Source of the DNA: WHTK01 sp965197795
Lineage (GTDB): Bacteria; Chloroflexota; Dehalococcoidia; DSTF01; WHTK01
Reading direction: 5' to 3'
Assembly: GCA_965197795.1 (NCBI GenBank)
Contig: OZ240228.1
Span: 496,001 to 560,000 of the forward strand
DNA: 64,000 nucleotides
Shown: piece by piece, positions 1 through 7,319 of the stretch
Position numbering within the stretch: position 1 is the first letter of the stretch
Layout: every line of letters starts with the position of its first letter
The notes under the pieces: model-generated
What the model was told of the DNA's origin: nothing
What the model saw: only the letters and a program-made list of their open reading frames with translations
Database searches by the model: none
Program-made: the position numbers and the translations under genes

Positions 1-581
1 TCCTCGAAGGCGTTGAGGAGGTCGGCAGATTGAGAGGGGTACGCCTTTACACCCAGCATGTCGGCGGACCGGGAGATAAAGTTCCGATAGCAGATTGCCA
101 GGATCGCGGCAAGTATCTGGTCCTCGTCCAAGCCGGCTTCGCGAAGGGGTTTGAGATCGTCGCGGCCAATCAGAATCGGGGTCTGAGTGAGCCGCTCGGC
201 ATACTCCAGAACCGCGAACTCCTGCTCGTTGAGAGCCGCGCTGCGCCATTCGGTCGCAACCTTAATAACTTCCTCTTCGGATGTGTCACCATCGCGACGG
301 AGAAACTCTCCGTGGCCTACGCCTCAATAGGCGCATCCGAGAAGGCCGGAAACCTGAGTCGCAATCAATTCCTCCATGCGTCGACCGAGGCCCGAACCAC
401 CGAAGGTCATGGAGTACGCGAACTTCATCCTCGCGAGCATCAACTCCGGAATGACGCTGAAGACCTGAATGATGTTTACAGATGTGGAGCTCTCCTGGCT
501 CCACAGCCTGGTCACCTGCCCTTCGTCATTAGGGAAGGCACGCAGTGCCTCTTCTCGCGAAAGCACGCTTATCCAAGCCAT
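1..581 (-). CDS. AhpD/CMD-like two-domain selenoprotein, copy 1 (partial)
   Basis: The frame starts at an ATG at 581 preceded by GGAGAAGTC, reads 85 residues to an in-frame TGA (326-324), and continues in the same frame to the window edge. Residues around the TGA read LLGCAY-U-GVGHGEFLRR, so TGA replaces the second Cys of the family CxxC...H redox motif. The conserved Glu (MEELI) upstream and His four residues after the TGA are present. Members of the AhpD/carboxymuconolactone decarboxylase family act as peroxidase-linked thiol reductants or decarboxylases; which applies here is unknown. Continuation of recognisable family sequence after the TGA (ALNEQEFAVLEYAERL, ILAICYRNF) argues for selenocysteine rather than a stop. 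Two complete paralogues lie at 3.4-5.9 kb. The 3' end is outside the window. Confidence 0.85.
297..313 (-). promoter_or_regulatory. Candidate bacterial SECIS hairpin, copy 1
   Basis: In the mRNA, ten nucleotides after the TGA comes a 17-nt hairpin: ACGGAG, loop AGUUU, CUCCGU, with a possible seventh A-U pair that leaves a GUU loop. Size, distance from the UGA and a loop containing G-U resemble the minimal bacterial SECIS apical stem-loop read by SelB. It lies inside the coding sequence, as bacterial SECIS elements do. Confidence 0.7.
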
Positions 582-885
582 GACTTCTCCTGACTAGCTC
601 TACAAGACCACCGACGTGGCGCGATCGCTTGCGGCTTCCCCTGACCATCTGCAATCTAAAATCGCAGTCTGAAATCTAGGTTAGGCCTGATAAAATGTCA
701 ATATAGTGAACGGAAAACATTTGCGGCTATTTTTTCGTATTAATGATAGGATTAATGGCGGGATTACTGATAGGGAAAATCTTGACAATCCCGCCCATAG
801 CTAGTCTACGCTTCCAGCAATTCTTCGATGGCTTTTGCAGGACGGTGTTTTGAGCCCTTTACGGGGATTTCAACAGGAGAGGATC
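582..885. promoter_or_regulatory. Divergent intergenic region with inverted repeat
   Basis: About 300 bases without a gene separate the divergent selenoprotein copy 1 and the solute-binding protein gene. A perfect 9-bp inverted repeat, GGCGGGATT (757-765) and AATCCCGCC (787-795), overlaps a TTGACA (782-787) that could be a -35 box for the + strand gene. No convincing -10 box was seen. The repeat could be an operator or a hairpin in the leader. Confidence 0.35.
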
Positions 886-2835
886 ATGCAAGACAACTAC
901 TGGTCTAAGTTTACGAACAGAAGGATCGGGCGGCGGCGGGCGCTGGCAGCTACGGGAGGCGTCGCGGCGGCAGCTGCGTTCCTCGCGGCCTGCGGCGGCG
1001 ACGATGACGACGATGGCGGCGGCACAACGGGCGGTACGACGGGTGGCGGTACGACGGGTGGCGGCACGACGGGTGGCGGCACGACGGGTGGCGGCACGAC
1101 GGGTGGCGACACCAGCGGCCTCCTCACCCAACCCGTACACATCCCGCCGGCTCAGGCGAAAAAGGGTGGTGTGTTCAGGAGTTATCAAACGTCCGAGCCT
1201 CGCAGCCTCGACATCAACCGCACCTCGGGCGCTATCAACGAAATAGGGAAACTGGTCTACGAAAACCTCCTGGACGTGAAGCCCGGATTGTTGGAGCCGT
1301 CGAAGCAAGAGTTGACGGGCAGCCTGGCCGAGTCTTGGGAAACCACGCCGGATGGCTTGCAGACGACGTTCAAGCTGCGTAAGGGCGTCAAGTTCCATGA
1401 CATCGCCCCGGTCAACGGGCATGACTTTGACTCGACGGACGTACTGGCTTCCTTCGGGCGCAGCGCCGAGCTAAACCTCGTTCGGGCGCTTGTCTGGGCC
1501 TCGACTGGCGCAGGCGGGGTTGTACTCGCCCCAACGGCGCCGGACGCCAGCACCGTTGTATTGCAGATGACCGAACCGATCAGCTACATACTCAATCACT
1601 TCGCTCCGTTCGGCCCGTACTCCGGCTCACATGCCATCGTGCCCCGGGAGGCCACCGGCGACACGCTGGACTTGAGCAACCAGATGTTGGGGACGGGCCC
1701 GTTCTTCTTGGCGGAACACGAGCCCGCCGTGCGCTTCGACTTCAAGAAGAACCTTGACCACTGGGACGCCGACAACTGGCTGCTGGACGAGATCGCCATG
1801 CCGATCGTGCCGGAGTACGCGGCGCGGAACGGCCAGCTGCAGGCCGGCAATATTTACCACGCCTGGAACAACAACGGCAACATAATGAACGCCACGGACG
1901 TCCTCGCGATGAAGAACGACCAGCCGGCACTTAACCTCTACGAAGGCACCTTCAGGGCGTCCGCCTTCGTCTGGACGTTCGGGCACCTTGGAGAGAACCA
2001 GTTCCAGGACGAGCGTGTCCGCCAGGCCATCTCCATGTCCTGGGACCGCGACCTCGACCTTGAGATCCGCTATAACATCGAGAAACTCGAGGAAGCCGGC
2101 ATCCCGATCGGGACGCGCTGGAACTCGCACACTGTGGCCTACGACAGCACTGTTGGTGGTGGCTGGTGGCTCGACCCGAGTGACGAATCGGTCTTCGGTG
2201 AGAACGCCAAGTATTTCCAGTACAACGTCCCAGAGGCCAAGAAACTCCTGACGGCCGCCGGTTACCCCGACGGCTTCGAGTTCACCTTCCACTACCCCGA
2301 CGCGCAGCAGTTCAGCGCGATAAGGCAAGCCAACCTCGAGCCCTTCTTCTCCTATCTGCGGGATCTCGGGCTCACCGTGAACCAGAACGCCCAGACAGAC
2401 TACACGCAGGACTACGGCAAGAATAACCGCGACGCGCGTGGCGCCTATGAGGGCATAGGATGGCACTCGACAGTCGGCGGCATACCGGCCCAGATCAGCC
2501 CGGTGCTCGGTCTCGTCGCCGAGCATCTGCCGACTTCCGGTAACACCTACCACGGCTACTCCGCGGACGGCGGCACCGGCATGACCGGCGACCCGGCCCT
2601 GATCGAGATCCTTCAAAAGGCTCGCGTCGAGCTGGACGTGGAGGCGGCGAAGTCGCTGGTCCACGAGGCACAGCGCTACCTTGGCAAGGCCATGTGGTCG
2701 ATCACCGAGCCCGGTGGCGCCTCCACCATCTTCGGGTCCTGGCCGGCCGTCCAGAACACCCGCGTCTGGCAAGGCGGACAACAGTGGGAGTACTACCAGA
2801 TCTGGCTGGACGACACGAAGGCGCCGCTCGCCTAA
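886..2835 (+). CDS. ABC transporter solute-binding lipoprotein, peptide/nickel (SBP family 5)
   Basis: This 649-residue protein is expected to sit outside the membrane and deliver a peptide-like or other solute to an ABC permease; the substrate is not predictable. The start at 886 is chosen because AGGAGAGGATC precedes it and it places a twin-arginine signal at the N terminus: R16-R18, a hydrophobic Ala-rich segment, and a lipobox ending in Cys36 (FLAAC). An acidic run and a low-complexity GGTTGG linker (about residues 44-75) follow. The rest matches the DppA/OppA fold, for example EPRSLDINR near the start of the mature domain and VRQAISMSWDRD in the middle. No permease or ATPase genes are adjacent, so it is an orphan. 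A strong terminator follows at once. Confidence 0.9.
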   Translation: MQDNYWSKFTNRRIGRRRALAATGGVAAAAAFLAACGGDDDDDGGGTTGGTTGGGTTGGGTTGGGTTGGGTTGGDTSGLLTQPVHIPPAQAKKGGVFRSYQTSEPRSLDINRTSGAINEIGKLVYENLLDVKPGLLEPSKQELTGSLAESWETTPDGLQTTFKLRKGVKFHDIAPVNGHDFDSTDVLASFGRSAELNLVRALVWASTGAGGVVLAPTAPDASTVVLQMTEPISYILNHFAPFGPYSGSHAIVPREATGDTLDLSNQMLGTGPFFLAEHEPAVRFDFKKNLDHWDADNWLLDEIAMPIVPEYAARNGQLQAGNIYHAWNNNGNIMNATDVLAMKNDQPALNLYEGTFRASAFVWTFGHLGENQFQDERVRQAISMSWDRDLDLEIRYNIEKLEEAGIPIGTRWNSHTVAYDSTVGGGWWLDPSDESVFGENAKYFQYNVPEAKKLLTAAGYPDGFEFTFHYPDAQQFSAIRQANLEPFFSYLRDLGLTVNQNAQTDYTQDYGKNNRDARGAYEGIGWHSTVGGIPAQISPVLGLVAEHLPTSGNTYHGYSADGGTGMTGDPALIEILQKARVELDVEAAKSLVHEAQRYLGKAMWSITEPGGASTIFGSWPAVQNTRVWQGGQQWEYYQIWLDDTKAPLA

Positions 2836-2857
2836 TTCATAGACTCGTTCAGGGATC

Positions 2858-2889
2858 AGAAGAGGGCGGCCGATTGGCCGCCCTCTTCT
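2858..2889 (+). terminator. Rho-independent terminator after the solute-binding protein gene
   Basis: A perfect 14-bp stem (AGAAGAGGGCGGCC and its complement) with a GATT loop, followed by a T-rich stretch, lies 22 bases after the stop codon. Confidence 0.85.
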
Positions 2890-3306
2890 CTTACTTCGCC
2901 AGCTGTTACCAATTGAACGCCATCGGCGAATCGCACCCGTTGCGCCTGCCCATGGCCTGCGAGGTCGTCTTCGAGGACATCAGCGACACGATCACGCTGC
3001 CGAAGTTCAGGCCGGCCTAGCCCTCCTTCCTAGCCGATCGATACTCACTTAACGAGTGACGATGCCGGCCAAGCATGCCTGTCGTTGGAAGGGAGCCTTC
3101 GACATCGAGGTGGGCCTCGCCGGCATCGACTGGATTTCGCTGGAATGTGTACTTGGCCTTACGTAATGCGGCGGTAACGGCTACGTTCATAGGGCCACCG
3201 GGCACGCTGGATGATGATGTCACAGGCCCAACCCTTGACGCGATCGTCGAGAAGTTTGAACGCGGCGGCGGGCAGCTAATTCACGGATGGTCTGAGGACA
3301 AAGCAA
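2890..3306 (+). pseudogene. Unidentified degraded coding remnants
   Basis: Two short protein-like stretches can be read but no complete gene. One (about 2905-3020, + strand) contains GESHPLRLPMACEVVFED and ends at a TAG. The other (about 3150-3300) contains GPTLDAIVEKFERGGGQLIH and runs into the terminator hairpin. Neither has a credible start or full domain. They look like tails of deleted genes; the families were not recognised. Confidence 0.3.
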
Positions 3307-3333
3307 GAGGCCCGGCGCTACGCCGGGCCTCTC
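3307..3333. terminator. Hairpin terminator, probably bidirectional
   Basis: A perfect 12-bp stem AGAGGCCCGGCG / CGCCGGGCCTCT with a 3-base loop lies 31 bases beyond the stop codon of selenoprotein copy 2 (minus strand) and at the end of the + strand remnant. Confidence 0.7.
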
Positions 3334-3364
3334 TGAGTGACCTCTGTCGGTGAATGAAAGACGC

Positions 3365-4546
3365 CTAGATCCTCGCCTTCGTGGGCTCGCTCGGGCGGCT
3401 GGCCAACACTCCTAGCGCTTGACTAGCACGGAGCGCGTGATTGTCATAGGCGGTGAGAGCAGCCGCCGCGAGGATATCGCGATCGGACAGCCCGATGCTA
3501 CGCAGTTCGCCTAGCTCTTCCTCTGTTATCGTCGCCTGGGCGACTGTTCCAGCGTGAGCGAACCCAAGGAGTGCCATTTCCTTCGCATCCAAGGGCGCTC
3601 CTGGCCAGTTCGCGGCGACTTTCTCGGCCAGCTCCGGTTCAAGTTCACCTCGCAACGCGGCGACCTGGTGGTCCAGGCCTAGTAATCCAGCAATACAAAC
3701 GCTGATCAGACTCTGCCAGCGTGACGGCAGGCTGGACTGGATCGCCTGGAGGATCGCTGCGTGACCAGCGGCAACCGAAGGCCGCGCTTGCAAGACAGTC
3801 GAAAGATCGGTACCCGGTATTGTCGAGAGGAAACTTGCGCTGCCCCCCGACTCCGACTTAACGCCTTCTACCTCACGCGAGGAAGTGGCCGCCGGGTTCT
3901 TCCGGGGAGCCTGGGACGCTTTTCGCTTGGCGACGATGTCCTCGAAGGCGTTGACGAGGTAGGCAGACTCATCGGGGCGTTGTTGCTCTACACCCAGCAT
4001 GTCGGCGGATCGCGCGATAAAGTTCCGATAGCAGATTGCCAGGATCGCGGCAAGTATCTGGTCGTCGTCCAAGCCGACTTCGCGAAGAGGTTCGAGGTCG
4101 TCGCGGCCAATCAGGATGGGGGTCTGAGTGAGCCGCTCTGCATACTCCAGGACCGCGAACTCCTGCTCGTTCAGAGCCGCGCTGCGCCAGTCGGTCGCAA
4201 CCTTGATAACTTCGTCTGCGGACGTTTCACCATCTCGACGGAGCAACTCTCCGTGGCCAACGCCTCAATAGGCGCATCCGAGAAGGCCGGAAACCTGAGT
4301 CGAAATCAGTTCCTCCATGCGTCTACCCAGGCCGGAACCGCCGAAGGTCATGGAGAACCCGAACTTAATCCTCGCGAGCATCATTTCCGGAATGAGGCTG
4401 AAAACCCTCAGGATCCCTGGAGATCTTGCGCGGTCCTCCCACATCTGGACCAGCGGCCCTTCGTCATGAGGGCCAATTGGCCCTACGACATCAGGCGGGA
4501 AGGCTTGAACTGCCTCTTCTCGTGAAAGTTCTCTTATCCAAGCCAT
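3365..4546 (-). CDS. AhpD/CMD-like two-domain selenoprotein, copy 2
   Basis: The gene has 394 codons including stop, with an in-frame TGA at 4267-4265 (codon 94) read as selenocysteine. It starts at 4546 behind GGAGAAGTC. Domain 1 (about residues 1-210) holds the active motif GCAY-U-GVGH, a CxxU...H arrangement, and the conserved upstream MEELI. A basic/Ser-rich linker follows (KRKASQAPRK, about 225-255). Domain 2 (about 265-390) repeats the fold but has LLGLDHQ where the CxxC should be, so it is probably structural. The stretches before and after the TGA are both well conserved with copies 1 and 3, which a chance nonsense mutation would not explain. No selA, selB, selC or selD is in the window; the host must supply them. 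Confidence 0.87.
4238..4254 (-). promoter_or_regulatory. Candidate SECIS hairpin, copy 2
   Basis: This has the same position as in copy 1: ten nucleotides after the UGA, stem ACGGAG / CUCCGU, loop AGUUG. The six stem pairs are identical to copy 1; the only change is U to G in the last loop base, which changes Phe to Leu in the protein. Confidence 0.7.
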
Positions 4547-4770
4547 GACTTCTCCTACACTAGCTCGACGAGACCACGTGTTGGCTCGCAACCGGCCGAG
4601 CTTCCTATCCCAGGCGTTCGATGCTCATCCCGTGCTCGATGTTGAGCATAGGTTGCATGAGGGGCGTTCATTTGCCTGGGCAACTCTGCCGTAGCTCGGG
4701 GAGCCTGAATGAGGCTTGTCTAAGGCCAGCGTCCATCCGGCATCCTTTCATTTGATGACTTGAGGTCAGA
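4547..4770. other. Spacer between selenoprotein copies 2 and 3
   Basis: No gene was seen. The segment upstream of copy 2 (about 4547-4650) shares phrases with the segment upstream of copy 3 (about 5940-6040), such as agctcgac.agaccacgtg and gttcgatgctcat. The duplication therefore carried its promoter region with it. Confidence 0.5.
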
Positions 4771-5937
4771 TCAGCGAGCCAACACTCCTAGCGCTTGACT
4801 AGCACGGAGCGCGTGATTGTCATAGGCAGTGAGGGCAGCCGCCGCGAGGATATCGCGATCGGACAGCCCGACGCTGCGTAGTTCGCCTATGTCTTGCTCT
4901 GTTATCGTCGCCTCGGCGACTGTTCCAGCGTGAGCGAACCCAAGGAGTGCCATTTCCTTCGCATCCAAGGGCGCTCCTGGCCAGTTCGCGACGACTTTCT
5001 CGGCCAGCTCCGGCTCAAGTTCACCTCGCAGCGCGGAGACCTGGTGGTCCAGGCCAAGTAATCCAGCAATACAAACACTGATCAGACTCTGCCAGCGTGA
5101 CGGCAGGTTGGACTCGATCGCCTGGCGCATCGCTGCGTGACCAGCGGCAACCGAAGGCCGCGCTTGCAGGACGGCCAAAAGATCGGTACCTGGTATTGTC
5201 GAGAGGAAACTTGCGCTGCCCCCCGCTTCCGATTCAACGACTTCTGACTCACGCGAGGAGGTGCTCGCCGGGCTTTTCCGGGGAGCTTGCGACGCTTTTC
5301 GCTTGGCGACGATGTCCTCGAAGGCGTTTTCGAGGTAGGCAGAATCATCGGAGCGTTGCAGCCTCGCCTCTACATCCACCTCTACACCCAGCATGTCGGC
5401 GCCCCGCGAGATAAAGTTCCGATAGCAGATTGCCAGGATCGCGGCAAGTATCTGGTCGTCATTCAGGCCGGCTTCGCGAAGGGGTTCGAGATCGTCGCGG
5501 CCAATCAGAATCGGGGTCTGAGTGAGCCGCTCCGCAAGCTCCAAAACTGCGAACTCCTGCTCGTTGAGAGCCGCGCTGCGCCATTCGGTCGCAACCTTGG
5601 CAACTTCCTCTGCGGATGTGTCACCCTCTGCACGGAGGGCGTATCCGTGGCCTATTCAATAGAGGCATCCGAGAAGGCCGGAAACCTGAGTCGCAATCAA
5701 TTCCTCCATGCGTACACCAAGGCCCGAACCGCCGAAGGTCATGGACCACCCGAACTTCAGCCTCGCGAGCATCAACTCCGGAATGAGGCTGAAAACCGTG
5801 AGAATCCCTGGAGTTCTGGCGCCGTCCTCCCACATCCGGACCACTGGCCCTTCGATACCACGGCCCATTGGCCCTACGACATCCAGAGAGAAGGCTCGCA
5901 CTGCCTCTTCTCGCGAAAGTTCCCTTATCCAGGCCAT
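4771..5937 (-). CDS. AhpD/CMD-like two-domain selenoprotein, copy 3
   Basis: The gene has 389 codons including stop, starts at 5937 behind GGAGAAGTT, and has an in-frame TGA at 5658-5656 (codon 94). The motif reads GCLY-U-IGHGYALR, so one residue is missing between the putative Sec and the His compared with copies 1 and 2. Otherwise the layout is the same: an N-terminal CxxU domain, a Lys/Ser-rich linker and a C-terminal domain with LLGLDHQ in place of CxxC. It ends just after GVLAR. It is the most divergent copy around the active site, which could reflect specialisation or loosened constraint. It is tandem with copy 2 on the same strand, 224 bases apart. Confidence 0.82.
5631..5649 (-). promoter_or_regulatory. 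Candidate SECIS hairpin, copy 3 (variant)
   Basis: A stem CACGGA / UCCGUG with a 7-nt loop UACGCCC begins 6 nt after the UGA. The stem is kept although the encoded residues differ from copies 1 and 2, but the loop lacks the G-U of typical bacterial SECIS loops and is closer to the UGA by one codon. Function is less certain. Confidence 0.45.
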
Positions 5938-6103
5938 AACTTCTCCTGGCTAGCTCGACAAGACCACGTGATGGCCGCGACCGGCCGAGCTTTATCCCAG
6001 CGTTCGATGCTCATTCTAGGCTCGACCTTGAGGTTAGGTTGGGCATGCCGGAATGTCAATGGATTCGCGTTGGTCCGGGAACCATGATGTCGCGATTGAG
6101 ACC

Positions 6104-6172
6104 TGTGGGGCCCCAAAACTCCATCAGGCCACCCCACGAGTATTCGTGATGTAGTCCGCCGAGCACAGGGCG
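6104..6172. mobile_element. Terminal remnant (about 70 bp) of the integrase-core IS
   Basis: The segment starts with the terminal sequence TGTGGGGCCCCA and continues to GTCCGCCGAGCACAGGGCGG. It matches the left end of the full IS at 15137 with scattered differences. Only the outer end survives; it abuts the broken lpd gene. Confidence 0.75.
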
Positions 6173-6317
6173 GCATGCAGCCCCAGTTGAGGCAGGTGCC
6201 GCCAACGGCGTCCTTTTCGATGATGGCGGCTTTAAGGCCTAGCTGGGCGGCGCGAATGGCAGCGACGTAGCCACCAGGGCCGGCGCCGATGACGAGGACG
6301 TCGTAGAGCTCAGGCAT
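6172..6317 (-). pseudogene. lpd: Dihydrolipoamide dehydrogenase, truncated to its N terminus
   Basis: Lpd reoxidises the lipoyl groups of the pyruvate dehydrogenase complex. Only about 49 residues remain, from the ATG at 6317 through the FAD-binding GAGPGGYVAA and the redox motif GGTCLNWGC to Met-Pro. The sequence then passes directly into the IS end. The start overlaps the 3' end of lipA by 8 bases, so it was the last gene of the pdh operon. The rest of the enzyme is not in the window. Confidence 0.85.
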
Positions 6318-7260
6318 CGGGGCTCGTTTCGAAGAAGGGGAGAGGGGAGAAGTCCCCCCGGCCTGAAGGCCGGGGCACGGACGATGGCACGAGGTTGCCG
6401 GCGGCGCGGGCCTGTTCGCCGGCGTGGTAGGAGCTGCGGACGAAGGGGCCGGCTTCGACGTGCGCGAAGTCGAGACGCTGGCCGATCGACTTGATCTCCG
6501 CGTACTCGTCGGGGTGCCAGTAGCGGATGACGGGGAGGTGTTTGGCGTCGGGCTGCATGTACTGGCCGACCGTGAGGAGGTCAACCTCGTGTTCGCGGCG
6601 GTGCGCCATGGTCTCGGCGACTTCGTCGACGGTTTCGCCGAAGCCGACCATGATGCCGGACTTCGTCGTCATGGCGGGGTCGATTTCTTTTATGCGGCTG
6701 AGCATCTCCAGGGAGCGCTCGTAGCGGGCCTTGGGGCGGACGTGGCGGTAGAGGCGCGGGACAGTCTCGATGTTGTGGTTGTAGACGACGGGCTTCGCCT
6801 CCACAACGGTGCGGAGGGCGTCCCAGTTGCCTTCGAAGTCCGGGGTGAGGATTTCGACCTGGCACTGGGGGCGGAGGTGTCGGATGGCGCGGATGCAGGC
6901 GGCCCAGACCTCCGCGCCGCCGTCGGGCAGGTCGTCTCGATTCACTGATGTGATGACGGCGTAGTCGAGGCCGAGGATGTCGACGGTGCGGGCGAGGCGC
7001 ATAGGCTCCATGAGGTCGAGCCCCTGCGGTCGGCCGGAAGTGACGGAGCAGAAGCCGCAGGAGCGGGTGCAGATATCGCCGAGGATGATGAAGGTGGCTT
7101 CGCCGGAGTTGAAGCACTCGCCGATGTTGGGGCAGTCCGCTTCCTCGCAGACGCTGTGGAGGTTGTGCTGGCGCAGGAGGGCTTTGATCTCGTGGTAGCG
7201 CTCGCCGGCGGGGAAGCGGATCTTGAGCCAGTCGGGCTTGGCACTAGAATTAGCACGCAC
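6310..7260 (-). CDS. lipA: Lipoyl synthase
   Basis: A radical-SAM enzyme that inserts two sulfurs into octanoyl groups on lipoyl domains such as the E2 encoded just upstream. The auxiliary cluster cysteines C38, C43 and C49 and the radical-SAM CxxxCxxC (C64, C68, C71; CTRSCGFC) are present, with the family phrases VITSVNRDDLPDGG and YNHNIETV. The 316 codons give a normal length plus a Pro/Ser tail of about 25 residues caused by read-through into the lpd start. It follows E1 by 59 bases in the operon. The enzyme looks intact although its partners E1 and Lpd are broken. Confidence 0.93.
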   Translation of the reverse strand: MRANSSAKPDWLKIRFPAGERYHEIKALLRQHNLHSVCEEADCPNIGECFNSGEATFIILGDICTRSCGFCSVTSGRPQGLDLMEPMRLARTVDILGLDYAVITSVNRDDLPDGGAEVWAACIRAIRHLRPQCQVEILTPDFEGNWDALRTVVEAKPVVYNHNIETVPRLYRHVRPKARYERSLEMLSRIKEIDPAMTTKSGIMVGFGETVDEVAETMAHRREHEVDLLTVGQYMQPDAKHLPVIRYWHPDEYAEIKSIGQRLDFAHVEAGPFVRSSYHAGEQARAAGNLVPSSVPRPSGRGDFSPLPFFETSPDA

Positions 7261-7319
7261 TCGTCACCTCATACTCCCAACCGCTTCCGTGGCGGGAGAG
7301 CCACCACACGAAACCGTCG

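Noticed and set aside
324..581. Separate short ORFs ending at the TGA (85, 93 and 94-108 residues) as independent genes
   Set aside because: Each continues in the same frame with AhpD-family sequence after the TGA in all three paralogues, so they are the first part of one protein.
1030..1110. GGCGGCACGACGGGT repeats as a minisatellite or CRISPR-like array
   Set aside because: They are in-frame codons for the Gly/Thr linker of the solute-binding lipoprotein.
3365..5937. Nonsense-mutated pseudogenes as the explanation of the three TGA codons
   Set aside because: The stop type and position are identical in three diverged copies, both flanks are conserved, and hairpins follow. Inheritance of one nonsense mutation with continued selection on both halves is less likely.
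6424..6948. Long + strand open frames opposite lipA, E1, katG and the giant gene
   Set aside because: They are antisense shadows of GC-rich genes and lack ribosome sites and family-like sequence.
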